NCBI RefSeq assembly: GCF_016775705.1
Contig: NZ_CP068760.1
Coordinates: 4,402,001-4,466,000, forward strand
DNA from: Chryseobacterium cucumeris
GTDB lineage: Bacteria > Bacteroidota > Bacteroidia > Flavobacteriales > Weeksellaceae
Length of the DNA stretch: 64,000 nt
Direction: 5' to 3'
This document shows positions 32,837 to 41,333 of the stretch, in pieces. Each line of letters begins with the position of its first letter. The first letter of the stretch is position 1. The notes beneath the pieces were generated by a model. That model worked only from the letters and a program-made list of their open reading frames with translations, did not search any database and was not told the origin of the DNA. A program made the translations under genes and the position numbers.

Positions 32837-33739
32837 TTATGATTTTCTTGTGACTCCCTCCTCTTCATGCTGAATAACTCTCTTACAAATCACCACTTCA
32901 TTTTCAGAAATGTTGTTTGTCGTAATGTCGTGGTCGAAATCTATATATTTTCTAAAACTGAAAAACGATTTTTTGGTGTAGAAAATCCAGTAATAAGGCT
33001 CATTTCCCTCGTCTGAAAGATGAATAATGGAACCCGGATTTTTATGATTGTAATCATCTACTACCCTGTAGAACCAGTCTCCGAAAGTAACTCCGGTAGG
33101 AAGTGTTTTGGCTTTAATTCTGAAACGGTTGGTATCTTCTAATTTTTTGCTCAGTTCAACATTCAGGACCATTAATCTGTCAAAATCGGCACCTTCAAAA
33201 TCAGGCAGTTTCTGCTCCGGAGAATATCTCCACGTTTTATAAATATCAAAAGGAATGCTGATAAACTGAATATAGCAGTAATAAAAAACCATCGGAACCA
33301 CAAAGATCACCATACTTGTCGCTGCCATTACAGCATATCCTGTACCTTTACTCATCAGGTTGAAGAGCAGTGTAAAAAGATATCCGCCCAAAGCGATACA
33401 CGTCAGAGAAAGGATAGATTCAAACAGAATGCTCATTGCCAGAGAATCGATGTGCTTTTTGAAATATTTATGCAGCAGATTCACATGAATAATCCCAAAA
33501 ATAAGATAGATCACCTGTGCAATAAGATACCAGTACGGATTAAAAAGGTTTCCCGCAAACCCAAAAACACCCGGAATAGCCAGACATAAGCTGCAGAGCA
33601 GTACGTATATAATAATTACTTTAATTTTTATCGCAGGTTTATTTCTCCTGATTACACCCAGTATAACCATCATAATAATAGCGATTAAAGGCATTAAGAT
33701 ATACCTTAGAAAAATACCTTTTACTGAAGAAATTTCCAT
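32837..33739 (-). CDS. tssN: Type VI secretion membrane protein TssN-like (Bacteroidota-specific)
   Basis: A 300-residue protein with about six membrane helices in the first 165 residues ('YILMPLIAIIMMVILGVI', 'KVIIIYVLLCSLCLAIPG', 'YWYLIAQVIYLIFGIIHV', 'MSILFESILSLTCIALGG', 'YAVMAATSMVIFVVPMVF') and a soluble C-terminal domain ('DFDRLMVLNVELSKKLEDTN', 'VTFGDWFYRVVDDYNHKNPG'). This fits TssN, found only in the Bacteroidota T6SS where it is thought to belong to the membrane complex replacing TssJLM. Its place between tssK and tssG is strong support. Lies 25 bases before tssK. Confidence 0.78.
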   Translation of the reverse strand: MEISSVKGIFLRYILMPLIAIIMMVILGVIRRNKPAIKIKVIIIYVLLCSLCLAIPGVFGFAGNLFNPYWYLIAQVIYLIFGIIHVNLLHKYFKKHIDSLAMSILFESILSLTCIALGGYLFTLLFNLMSKGTGYAVMAATSMVIFVVPMVFYYCYIQFISIPFDIYKTWRYSPEQKLPDFEGADFDRLMVLNVELSKKLEDTNRFRIKAKTLPTGVTFGDWFYRVVDDYNHKNPGSIIHLSDEGNEPYYWIFYTKKSFFSFRKYIDFDHDITTNNISENEVVICKRVIQHEEEGVTRKS

Positions 33740-33793
33740 TTGTTTCTTTTCGAATTTATACTTTGTTGGTAGTTGTAAATATAATAAAATAAT

Positions 33794-34735
33794 TTAGAGG
33801 AATGTAGAGTATCCAAGGCGGCTGGCATTTCTTTCATCGTCCTCAAGGCTGAATGAATATTCCTTCTTTTCGGTAACAAAATTCTCCTCTACGTCCACTG
33901 TTACAGGAAGAAAATAATCATACAGAGCCTGAAGCACATTTCTGAACGGACTTCCCGGAATATATTTCTTCATATCCCCGTAAGGAATAGGACCAATGTT
34001 TACCACCCAGTTTCGCTGCCCGTCCATATGAGGTCCGCTTGGAATATAGGTGACGCCCAATCTTGAATTTCCCAGTAACATGGAATTATCATTTTTCTCA
34101 ATTCCGTCAATAATATTAGGTGAAAAACTTACTTTTACCGGTACCTGCAGAAAAGCAGTCATACATCTTTCAAACCATCTTTTGTCTCCTCTGATCTGAT
34201 GGAAAAACGGTAAAATATGCATAAAAATATAAGCGTTCTGCTTGTCCAGCATTTTTATAAGAGGCCAAAGCTCACTCACTGTTTCCAGCAAAGAATCTGT
34301 ATTGCTTGTAATATCAAATTCTGATTCTTTAAGCAAAGCACTTATTTCTGTAAAAAATACTTCCAGCTCAAAAGGCCGGAAAAACTTACGGGCATCATCT
34401 TCTACCCTTTTCTGCTTCCGGATTTCTCTTACTACAGTATCTACATTTTTTCTGGAAGCTCCGAGAGACGGCGGATGGAATAAACCTTCCGGAAGATAGT
34501 CATAAATGCCTTCCCTGTAAGTCTCTATAGTAAAAACTTCCTCATCAAATCCTAAATAACTGCTTGAAATACTTTTAATATCTTTCAGGTAAGCACGGTC
34601 GTTTACGCCCACACGCTCAATGAAGATATTGCTTACCGCACGATGGTATTTCAAGAGGTTTACAGCCACAGCTTCAGCCTTAAAGTCTGTCTGCAGCTTA
34701 TTGTAATGCATATCTACAATATTATTCTCATACAT
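33794..34735 (-). CDS. tssG: Type VI secretion baseplate protein TssG-like (subtype iii)
   Basis: A 313-residue cytoplasmic protein with no signal or membrane segment. 'HYNKLQTDFKAEAVAVNLLK' opens it, and 'LLGNSRLGVTYIPSGPHMDG', 'NWVVNIGPIPYGDMKKYIPG' match the TssG motif 'LGxxxxLGxxxxxxxxxxxxxxGPL'. TssG forms a wedge of the baseplate with TssE, TssF and TssK. First gene of the trio, followed by TssN after 54 bases. The rest of the baseplate and sheath (TssB, C, E, F, I, ClpV) are not in this window, so the system must be split over loci. Confidence 0.78.
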   Translation of the reverse strand: MYENNIVDMHYNKLQTDFKAEAVAVNLLKYHRAVSNIFIERVGVNDRAYLKDIKSISSSYLGFDEEVFTIETYREGIYDYLPEGLFHPPSLGASRKNVDTVVREIRKQKRVEDDARKFFRPFELEVFFTEISALLKESEFDITSNTDSLLETVSELWPLIKMLDKQNAYIFMHILPFFHQIRGDKRWFERCMTAFLQVPVKVSFSPNIIDGIEKNDNSMLLGNSRLGVTYIPSGPHMDGQRNWVVNIGPIPYGDMKKYIPGSPFRNVLQALYDYFLPVTVDVEENFVTEKKEYSFSLEDDERNASRLGYSTFL

Positions 34736-35196
34736 AGTGTTTCCTCTGATTATGACTTGTAAAGATAATATATCTCATAAGTTTGAAAAAATATTTTTAC
34801 AACAATTTTATCCTAAAAATAATAATTTATTGACATTAATAGGAATAATTTTCTACAAATTCCGTGAAAATACGGTAAACAGCCTATTTATTTGCTTTTT
34901 TAAATTTAAAATTAACTATTCAGAATCAATCGATTAAAGGGTTTTCATTTATCGTTTAAAGTTCAAGGTTTAAAATTTAAAGTGTAAGGTTGTGATTCAG
35001 ATTTTAAATTGTAATCCGTATTGTTCTCTCCTGTTACCTTTATTACCGGAAAAATTCGAGCCGTCAAACCTACTGTAATTGCTTCTTTTATTTAAATTAA
35101 ATTTTATTAACATCATCATATGGAATAAATTCAGGATAAAGCATGCTCATTCCGAAAGCGGGCCGTATCTTTGCAGACTGAAAATTGTTATTTAAA
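34736..35196. other. Intergenic region between the T6SS trio and the S1/P1 nuclease
   Basis: A 461-base region of very AT-rich DNA, with T6SS promoter sequence at the left, low-complexity TTTAAAGTTCAAGGTTTAAA words around 34955-34990 of a kind that recurs at 36078, and the nuclease -7 element TATCTTTG at 35166-35173. Open frames here have no protein-like character. Confidence 0.5.
35166..35173 (+). promoter_or_regulatory. -7 promoter element (TATCTTTG) of the S1/P1 nuclease gene
   Basis: TATCTTTG is a full TAnnTTTG match, 23 bases before the ATG at 35197. A clear -33 TTG is absent. Confidence 0.5.
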
Positions 35197-35988
35197 ATGA
35201 AAAGTATTTATTCTAAAATTCTGATTTTAGCATTCATGGCCTCTTCACTTTATTCTTATGCGTGGGGATTAACGGGACACAGAGTGATTGCAGACATTGC
35301 ACAAAACCACCTTTCCCGCAAAGCAAGAAGAGAGATTAAAAAGATCATGGGAAAAGAGCGTCTGGCTTACTGGGCAAACTGGCCGGATTTTATCAAATCT
35401 GATACAACAGGCGCATGGAAGCAGGCTTCATCATGGCATTATGTAAACATTGATCCGATGACTGATTTTAAAGCTTTCGAACAAAACTTAAAAGCACAGG
35501 CGGGACCAAGCCTTTATACTCAGGTAAATACCCTTTCCAGCCAGATCAAAGATAAAAACACTTCTGAAAAAGACAGAAAAATTGCTTTGATCTTCCTTAT
35601 TCACATTATGGGAGATCTTGCTCAGCCTCTACACGTAGGAAGAGCTGAAGATTTAGGTGGAAACAAAATCAATGTTACCTATTTCGGGGAAAAAACAAAT
35701 TTACACTCTGTTTGGGATGGAAAATTAGTAGATTCTCAAAAATACAGCTACACCGAATATTCTAAGCTTTTAGATATCAAATCTAAAGAAGAAGTAGCAC
35801 AGATTCAGTCCGGAACACTGGAAGACTGGCTGTATGATTCTCACAAAATCGCCAATAAGATCTATGCACAGACTCCAAATGATTCTAAATTAGCTTACGA
35901 TTACCAGTACAAGTTTAATGAAACGATGGAAAGACAGCTTCTATACGGAGGATTGAGACTGGCAAAAGTATTAAACGAACTTTTCTAG
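35197..35988 (+). CDS. S1/P1-type zinc nuclease
   Basis: A 263-residue exported enzyme that degrades single-stranded nucleic acid, using three zinc ions. After the signal peptide the mature end begins with the conserved Trp ('AWGLTGHRVIADIAQNHLSR'), and further ligands are in 'YWANWPDFIKSD', 'ASSWHYVNID', 'FLIHIMGDLAQPLHVGRAED' and 'NLHSVWDGKLVDS' (His and Asp sites of the S1/P1 fold). The protein probably recovers phosphate or nucleosides in the periplasm. ATG at 35197 starts the signal peptide; an in-frame TTG at 35185 is unlikely. Confidence 0.9.
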   Translation: MKSIYSKILILAFMASSLYSYAWGLTGHRVIADIAQNHLSRKARREIKKIMGKERLAYWANWPDFIKSDTTGAWKQASSWHYVNIDPMTDFKAFEQNLKAQAGPSLYTQVNTLSSQIKDKNTSEKDRKIALIFLIHIMGDLAQPLHVGRAEDLGGNKINVTYFGEKTNLHSVWDGKLVDSQKYSYTEYSKLLDIKSKEEVAQIQSGTLEDWLYDSHKIANKIYAQTPNDSKLAYDYQYKFNETMERQLLYGGLRLAKVLNELF

Positions 35989-36098
35989 TTACGAGTTGCG
36001 AGTTGCGGGTTCATTAACCATAATAGCCTGCAATAGTAATCTTAGATATAAAGACGGGACTTCGGTTTCGTTTTTTTTTGTTTAAAGTTTAAGGTTTA

Positions 36099-36147
36099 GG
36101 ATTTAGGATTTAGGATTTAGGATTTAGGATTTAGGATTTAGGATTTA
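36099..36147. repeat. Tandem array of seven GGATTTA heptamers
   Basis: Seven exact copies of GGATTTA run without interruption, preceded by GGTTTA and followed by GGG. Variable copy number by slippage is likely. It lies in the 389-base gap between the nuclease and rpoD, about 230 bases before the rpoD start. The rest of this gap (35989-36377) is AT-rich and contains no gene; it must hold the rpoD promoter. Confidence 0.9.
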
Positions 36148-36377
36148 GGGAAATTATAAAGTTTGTAAATGAATTTACCTCTTTTAGAATTTATATTTAT
36201 TTTTTTAAATGATAAACCAAAACACAAAACAATTTAGTTATCAGTTATTTAATCTATTATTAAAAAATCATTAATACATTTTATAGTATACTTTGCACAA
36301 AAATATTAAATCCTGTGTAACCTTTTTACCTTTTCATACGTATATATTATAGTAACTCTTTTTTGAGGAAAAAATAA

Positions 36378-37244
36378 ATGAGACAATTAAAAATCACTAA
36401 GCAGGTTACCAACAGGGAAACTGCTTCATTAGACAAGTATTTGCAGGAAATTGGTAAAGTGGAACTGATTACTGCGGACGAGGAAGTAGAATTGGCACAA
36501 AGAATACGTGCCGGCGACAGAGCCGCACTTGAGAAATTAATCAAAGCCAACCTTCGTTTCGTAGTATCTGTATCTAAGCAATACCAAAATCAGGGTCTTT
36601 CTTTACCCGATTTGATCAATGAAGGTAACTTAGGATTAATGAAAGCGGCAAAAAGGTACGATGAAACTAGAGGTTTCAAATTTATCTCTTATGCAGTATG
36701 GTGGATCCGTCAATCAATTTTACAGGCATTGGCTGAACAGTCAAGAATTGTAAGATTACCATTGAACAAGATTGGATCTATCAACAAAATCAATAAAGCA
36801 TACGCTCACCTTGAACAGGAAAATGAAAGACCACCTTCTCCGGAAGAATTGGCTGAAGTTCTTGACATGAGCGAGGAAGATATCAAAGAATCTATGAAAA
36901 ACTCCGGAAGACACCTGTCTATGGATGCACCTTTGGTAGAAGGTGAAGATTCTAATCTTTATGATGTATTACGTTCAGGAGAATCTCCAAGTCCTGATAA
37001 AGATCTGATGCTTGAATCTTTACAAATTGAGATTGAAAGAGCATTGAATACTTTGACGCCAAGAGAGGCTGATTTAGTAAGATTATACTTCGGACTGAAC
37101 GGAAAACACCCAATGACTTTAGAGGAAATTGGTGAAACTTTCGATCTTACAAGAGAGAGAGTTCGTCAGATCAAAGAAAAAGCAATTAAGAGACTAAAAC
37201 ACAATACCAGAAGCAAGATCCTTAAATCTTACCTGGGTAAATAA
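36378..37244 (+). CDS. rpoD: Primary sigma factor RpoD/SigA
   Basis: A 288-residue sigma-70 factor, the short form typical of Bacteroidota that lacks the long region 1.1 and the non-conserved insert. Region 1.2 'TASLDKYLQEIGKVELIT', region 2 'LRFVVSVSKQYQNQGLSLPD', 'GFKFISYAVWWIRQSILQAL' (region 2.3-2.4), region 3 'RIVRLPLNKIGSINKINKAY', region 4 'TLTPREADLVRLYFGLNG' and the recognition helix 'LTRERVRQIKEKAIKRLKHN' are all present. This factor recognises the TTG/TAnnTTTG promoters seen across the window. Followed by a strong terminator. Confidence 0.96.
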   Translation: MRQLKITKQVTNRETASLDKYLQEIGKVELITADEEVELAQRIRAGDRAALEKLIKANLRFVVSVSKQYQNQGLSLPDLINEGNLGLMKAAKRYDETRGFKFISYAVWWIRQSILQALAEQSRIVRLPLNKIGSINKINKAYAHLEQENERPPSPEELAEVLDMSEEDIKESMKNSGRHLSMDAPLVEGEDSNLYDVLRSGESPSPDKDLMLESLQIEIERALNTLTPREADLVRLYFGLNGKHPMTLEEIGETFDLTRERVRQIKEKAIKRLKHNTRSKILKSYLGK

Positions 37245-37267
37245 TTTTAGCGTAAAAATTTTATAGG

Positions 37268-37296
37268 CGGAGTCTGTTTTCAGGCTCCGTTTTTTT
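37268..37296 (+). terminator. Intrinsic terminator after rpoD
   Basis: 9-bp stem CGGAGTCTG (37268-37276) / CAGGCTCCG (37281-37289) with one T-G pair and a TTTT loop, followed by seven T. Confidence 0.9.
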
Positions 37297-37430
37297 ATGG
37301 ATGTAACATTTTTCAAAGTTTATTCAACTAATTAAAATCATATCCTTTAATCCACTTGCGTTAGCATTGAAATGATTAACTTTAATAGCTTTGAATATGA
37401 TGCTGATTTTCAACTAAAACAAAACATACT

Positions 37431-38039
37431 ATGAAAAAAATACTTTTCGCTTCTATCCTTGCCTTGTCTCTATTTTCCTGCAGTGAAAACAAATCGCAGC
37501 ACGCTCCTGTGGTAGAAAATGCAGTTGACAATGCTGAATCTTCAGTTTCCGGTGCTATTAAAAAAAATACCAGATACTCCTCACGTGAAGGAAATCTTGT
37601 TCAGGAAATCTATCTGGAGCTTATAAAAAATGATAAAACTTTACAGGATCTTGACTTAAGAATAGAAAATATTCAAAAGGAAACGGAAACCTCCATTTCG
37701 GAATATGATGATGTTATTCAAAAATCGGAAACATACTATAATGATGCGACTGTATTATCCGGTTCCATTACAGATTCCATTACCAAGAAACAAATTGAAA
37801 AAGAGATAAAAGCAAGCGCTGAAAAATATGATGTAAAAACACAGACGATCAGAGACCTCATCGCCAAAATAAAAGCAAACAGGACCACACTTCATGATCA
37901 ATACCTTGTATTCAAAATCAGAAAAACACTTCCTGAAATTGAAAAATATCAAAAGGCCCATCCTCTGAAAACAGACAGTCTCAATCAATTTATCAATAAG
38001 CAGAATAAACTGCTGGAAGAGCTGAAAAATCTGAAATAA
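37431..38039 (+). CDS. Coiled-coil lipoprotein of unknown function
   Basis: A 202-residue protein. Lipobox 'LSLFSC' with the modified Cys near residue 17. The rest is almost all helical, rich in Lys, Glu and Ile ('NDKTLQDLDLRIENIQKETE', 'IQKSETYYNDATVLSGSITD', 'QTIRDLIAKIKANRTTLHDQ'), consistent with a long coiled coil in the periplasm. No family recognised. It is 14 bases before the acetyltransferase start and probably in one operon with it and the truncated gene. Confidence 0.7.
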   Translation: MKKILFASILALSLFSCSENKSQHAPVVENAVDNAESSVSGAIKKNTRYSSREGNLVQEIYLELIKNDKTLQDLDLRIENIQKETETSISEYDDVIQKSETYYNDATVLSGSITDSITKKQIEKEIKASAEKYDVKTQTIRDLIAKIKANRTTLHDQYLVFKIRKTLPEIEKYQKAHPLKTDSLNQFINKQNKLLEELKNLK

Positions 38040-38053
38040 AATTATAACACCTT

Positions 38054-38554
38054 ATGAAATATACGACCCAATGGCTTACCGATAAAAGCCGCGTAAAAGA
38101 ACTTGTAGACTTTTTTATTACGCATAAAACAGATGCTTATATTTCTCATGGCGAAATGATGTCCGGCAGAGCCATAGACTCACACCACTGGAATCCTGAT
38201 CTTGAACTGATCCTGACAGAACAGCTGATCACCGATTTTAATTCCGATGGCAGTTCCAAACTGAATATTCTGGTTGCAGAAAATGAAAATGGAGAAATAG
38301 TCGGCATGATGGTTTTCAACGTCATCAACAGTCCTTTTAAAAAGTATGCTATTCTGGAAGATATGCTTCTGGATCAGTCAGTGAGAGGCCAGTCTCTTGG
38401 AAGTAAACTGCTGGAGAAAGCTATTCATGAATCTAAAAGCTGGAACATCAGTTTTATCTTATTAGAAAGTGGAGTCAACAATCATGGCGCTCACAACTTT
38501 TTCAGTAAGTACGGTTTCAAAAAAGTGTCGGAGAGTTATATTTTAAGTTTATAA
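38054..38554 (+). CDS. GNAT-family N-acetyltransferase
   Basis: A 166-residue acetyl-CoA-dependent transferase. The acetyl-CoA motif is 'LDQSVRGQSLGSKLLEKAIH' (V-R-G-Q-x-x-G), preceded by 'ILVAENENGEIVGMMVFNVI' and followed by 'FILLESGVNNHGAHNFFSKY' and 'GFKKVSESYILSL', giving the normal GNAT order. The acceptor is unknown. Second in the lipoprotein operon. Confidence 0.88.
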   Translation: MKYTTQWLTDKSRVKELVDFFITHKTDAYISHGEMMSGRAIDSHHWNPDLELILTEQLITDFNSDGSSKLNILVAENENGEIVGMMVFNVINSPFKKYAILEDMLLDQSVRGQSLGSKLLEKAIHESKSWNISFILLESGVNNHGAHNFFSKYGFKKVSESYILSL

Positions 38555-38576
38555 ATTAAAATTCAGGTCCTAACTT

Positions 38577-38786
38577 ATGAGCACCATTTCTATTATCGGA
38601 GCCGGAATCGGAGGACTTATCCTCGGAAATGTACTGAAACAGCATCAGTATGATTTCACGATCTATGAATCTGCGCCTGAAATAAAACCGGTAGGAGCAG
38701 GAATTATGATGGCCGTCAATGCAATGCAGATATTCGATAAATTAGGTTTAAAGGAAAAAATTAAAAAATCATCAACAATTTATTAA
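38577..38786 (+). pseudogene. Truncated FAD-dependent monooxygenase
   Basis: A 69-residue fragment with only the N-terminal Rossmann part: 'MSTISIIGAGIGGLILGNVL' (GxGxxG dinucleotide motif), 'YDFTIYESAPEIKPVGAGIM' (the acidic end of strand two) and 'MAVNAMQIFDKLGLKEKIKK'. Monooxygenases of this type (UbiH/TetX-like) have 370-400 residues, so over 80 percent is missing. The frame stops at 38784-38786 and the S9 peptidase begins 21 bases later. This looks like a 3' deletion rather than a single stop. Confidence 0.8.
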
Positions 38787-38807
38787 TAACAACTAAAAAT
38801 TAACAAC

Positions 38808-40841
38808 ATGAAAAAAATTTTTTATGTATTGCTCCTGCTCATAGGAGTTCATACGGCACAAGCTCAGGAAGTCCCGGTACTGGACAGAGCTTTATTCTTT
38901 GGTAACCCGGAAATTTCCGGAGGACAACTGAGTCCCGATGGGAAATGGATTTCCTTTACAAAAGAATATGAAGGGATTATGAATATCTGGGTAAAAAAAA
39001 TTGATGAGCCTTTTGAAAAAGCACGTCCTTTAACAAACAGCAAACGCCCGTTGAATGGATATTTCTGGACAGAAGACGGAAAATATATTCTGTATGTAAA
39101 AGATAATAACGGGGATGAAAACATGAATATTTTTGCAGTAGATCCTATGGCAAAAGTAACAAAAGGAGTTCCGGAATCAAGAAATATTACACCGCTTAAA
39201 GACGTTACTGCAAGTATCTACATGGCAAGCAGAAAAGATCCCGATTTGCTGATGATTGGATTGAATAACCGCGATAAAGCATGGCATGATCTGTATTCGG
39301 TGAAAATTTCTACAGGAGAACTGAAAAAGATTTACGAAAATAGAGACCGTATCACCAGCTATGAATTTGACTGGGATGAAAAATTAAGGGTTCTTTCCAA
39401 AACGGATGATAAAGGAACGACACAGTTTTTTTATAAAGAAGGTGATAAACTGACTCCTATTTATGAAACACTGGTTACAGAAAGTGCTTATATCTCCAAC
39501 TGGAACGAAGACAATTCTAAGTTTTATTTGGTAACCAATAAAGGAGATCTTGATAAATCTACACTATTCCTGATGGATCCGAAAACAAAACAGATTACAA
39601 AAATAGAAAGTGATCCTAAAGATAAGGTGGACTTCGGAGGACTGTTTTTAGACAGAAATACAAGAAAAATGATCTACACTTCTTATACCGGAGATAAAAC
39701 AGAATATTACTGGAAAGATAAAGCCTGGGAAGCTAACTACAAATTCCTGCAAAGTAAATTCCCTGGAAGAGAGGTTGGTTTTGCAAGTTCTACCAATGAT
39801 TATTCTAAGTTCCTTGTTTCCGTAGGAGGAGATAAATATGCTTCAGAAGCCTATTTCTTCGATGCCAAGACAAAACAGCTGATATTCCAGTATACGCCAA
39901 GAACAGAACTGAAAAAAGTTGAAAAATACCTGGCTGCCATGACTCCTATCAGCTATAAAAGCAGTGACGGACTTGAAATTCCGGCTTACCTGACTTTACC
40001 TGTAGGTTCTTCTGGAAAGAATGTTCCTGTTGTGGTTTTAGTACACGGAGGCCCGAAAGGTCCAAGAGATTATTGGGGATATAACTCAACCGTACAGTTT
40101 TTAGCCAACAGAGGATATGCTGTGCTTCAGCCTAACTTCAGAGCAAGTGGCGGATATGGTAAAAAGTTCCAGAATGGCGGAGATCTTCAGTGGGGAAAGC
40201 TGATGCAGGATGACATTACCTGGGGCGTAAAATATCTGATCGATCAGGGAATTGCAGATAAAAACAAAGTGGTGATCATGGGAGGAAGCTACGGTGGCTA
40301 TGCAACGCTGGCCGGGCTGGCTTTCACTCCGGATGTATATGCTGCGGGAGTAGATATCGTAGGACCAAGTAACTTATTTACATTACTGGATTCTGTTCCT
40401 GCTTATTGGGAATCTGCCCGTGCATTCCTTTATGGGATGGTAGGTGATCCAAAAACAGAGGAAGGTAAAAAACGTATGCATGATGCAAGCCCACTATTCA
40501 GTGTAGATAAAATCAATAAACCATTATTGATTGTTCAGGGAGCTAATGATCCAAGAGTAAAGCAGGCTGAAGCAGATCAGATTGTCATTGCTCTTCGTGA
40601 TAAAGGTAAAAAGGTAAACTACATTCTTGCTGATGATGAAGGTCATGGATTCCGTAAACCTGTAAACAGCATGGCGATGTATGCTGAAACCGAAAAATTC
40701 CTTGCTGAAGTTATCGGAGGAAGATATCAGAAAGAAATGCCTGAAAATGTAGCAAAACGTCTGAAGGAAATGACGGTTGATATTTCAAAAGTTACTTATA
40801 CACCAGCAAAGACTGAAAAAGCCGTGGGAGCTTCTAAATAA
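38808..40841 (+). CDS. S9-family (prolyl oligopeptidase) peptidase, secreted
   Basis: A 677-residue exported serine peptidase. Signal peptide MKKIFYVLLLLIGVHTAQAQ; N-terminal propeller-type domain with 'SPDGKWISF', 'WTEDGKYILYVKDNNGDENM' repeats; C-terminal alpha/beta-hydrolase with 'PVVVLVHGGPKGPRDYWGYN', the nucleophile Ser494 in 'GGSYGGYATLAG', Asp581 in 'GANDPRV' and His613 in 'DDEGHGF'. It probably cleaves oligopeptides in the periplasm, like dipeptidyl peptidases or acylaminoacyl peptidases of the Bacteroidota. Terminated by the hairpin at 40862. Confidence 0.92.
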   Translation: MKKIFYVLLLLIGVHTAQAQEVPVLDRALFFGNPEISGGQLSPDGKWISFTKEYEGIMNIWVKKIDEPFEKARPLTNSKRPLNGYFWTEDGKYILYVKDNNGDENMNIFAVDPMAKVTKGVPESRNITPLKDVTASIYMASRKDPDLLMIGLNNRDKAWHDLYSVKISTGELKKIYENRDRITSYEFDWDEKLRVLSKTDDKGTTQFFYKEGDKLTPIYETLVTESAYISNWNEDNSKFYLVTNKGDLDKSTLFLMDPKTKQITKIESDPKDKVDFGGLFLDRNTRKMIYTSYTGDKTEYYWKDKAWEANYKFLQSKFPGREVGFASSTNDYSKFLVSVGGDKYASEAYFFDAKTKQLIFQYTPRTELKKVEKYLAAMTPISYKSSDGLEIPAYLTLPVGSSGKNVPVVVLVHGGPKGPRDYWGYNSTVQFLANRGYAVLQPNFRASGGYGKKFQNGGDLQWGKLMQDDITWGVKYLIDQGIADKNKVVIMGGSYGGYATLAGLAFTPDVYAAGVDIVGPSNLFTLLDSVPAYWESARAFLYGMVGDPKTEEGKKRMHDASPLFSVDKINKPLLIVQGANDPRVKQAEADQIVIALRDKGKKVNYILADDEGHGFRKPVNSMAMYAETEKFLAEVIGGRYQKEMPENVAKRLKEMTVDISKVTYTPAKTEKAVGASK

Positions 40842-40861
40842 AAGCATCTTATATATTACAT

Positions 40862-40891
40862 AAAGCCATCTCGTGAAAATGAGGTGGCTTT
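40862..40891 (+). terminator. Intrinsic terminator after the S9 peptidase gene
   Basis: 11-bp stem AAAGCCATCTC (40862-40872) / GAGGTGGCTTT (40881-40891), one G-T pair, loop of 8 bases, followed by T-rich sequence. Confidence 0.8.
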
Positions 40892-40961
40892 TGCTTTTAG
40901 CTAAATTATTAACATTTTTCTTATAAAAATTATACCCATCAATTCCATAAAACCAACACAT

Positions 40962-40969
40962 TACATTTG
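40962..40969 (+). promoter_or_regulatory. -7 promoter element (TACATTTG) before a short open frame
   Basis: TACATTTG, a full TAnnTTTG match, 26 bases before an ATG at 40996. No TTG at normal spacing. Confidence 0.4.
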
Positions 40970-40995
40970 AGTAATTAATAATAAAAAATACTATT

Positions 40996-41100
40996 ATGAA
41001 TGTAAAAGAAAAAGAAAAAATTGAAAAGCTAGTTAAAAACCAATTAGCTCAATTTATTACTCTTAAAAGACTTACTATTCTTAAAATTAAATCTTTCTGA
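40996..41100 (+). CDS. Possible small basic peptide (34 residues)
   Basis: Open frame encoding a 34-residue peptide starting MNVKEKEKIEKLVKNQLAQF and ending ITLKRLTILKIKSF, directly behind a -7 promoter element. The first 20 residues resemble the helical leader of flavobacterial ribosomal peptides ('xxEKLxKNxL'), but there is no Gly-Gly and no core with Cys, Ser or Thr. It may be a decayed precursor or chance. Confidence 0.3.
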   Translation: MNVKEKEKIEKLVKNQLAQFITLKRLTILKIKSF

Positions 41101-41300
41101 TTTATTACAAACTTACCACGCAAAGGCTTCACTTTTGAATAGTAAAATTTTAAGGGAGCAAAGCCGGAATCAATTTCATTGATTCTTTTTAAGCGAATGT
41201 ATTATTTAAAGCTTCATCAACGACAAAGTCGCAACTCTTTGCCCTCTAAAATTAAGCATTGCAATTATCTATTCTGAATAAAGTTTTTGTATCCACAAAC

Positions 41301-41326
41301 AAAGCCATTCGTTTCAGAATGGCTTT
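41301..41326. terminator. Terminator at the end of the copper operon
   Basis: Perfect 10-bp stem AAAGCCATTC (41301-41310) / GAATGGCTTT (41317-41326) with loop GTTTCA. T-rich sequence follows on both strands; it lies just after the last minus-strand gene. Confidence 0.8.
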
Positions 41327-41333
41327 TATCTTT

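Larger units (their letters stand above)
40842..41333. other. Intergenic region with terminators and a possible peptide gene
   Basis: A 492-base gap between the S9 peptidase and the end of the minus-strand copper operon. It holds the two terminators, a -7 element with a short open frame (40962-41100), and repeat words of the genus such as ACGCAAAGGC, AGCAAAGCC and ACGACAAAGTCGC from about 41115 to 41240. No larger gene. Confidence 0.5.

Noticed and set aside
36091..36150. Possible CRISPR-like or telomere-type array
   Set aside because: The unit is a 7-base tandem repeat with no spacers, so it is a simple microsatellite.
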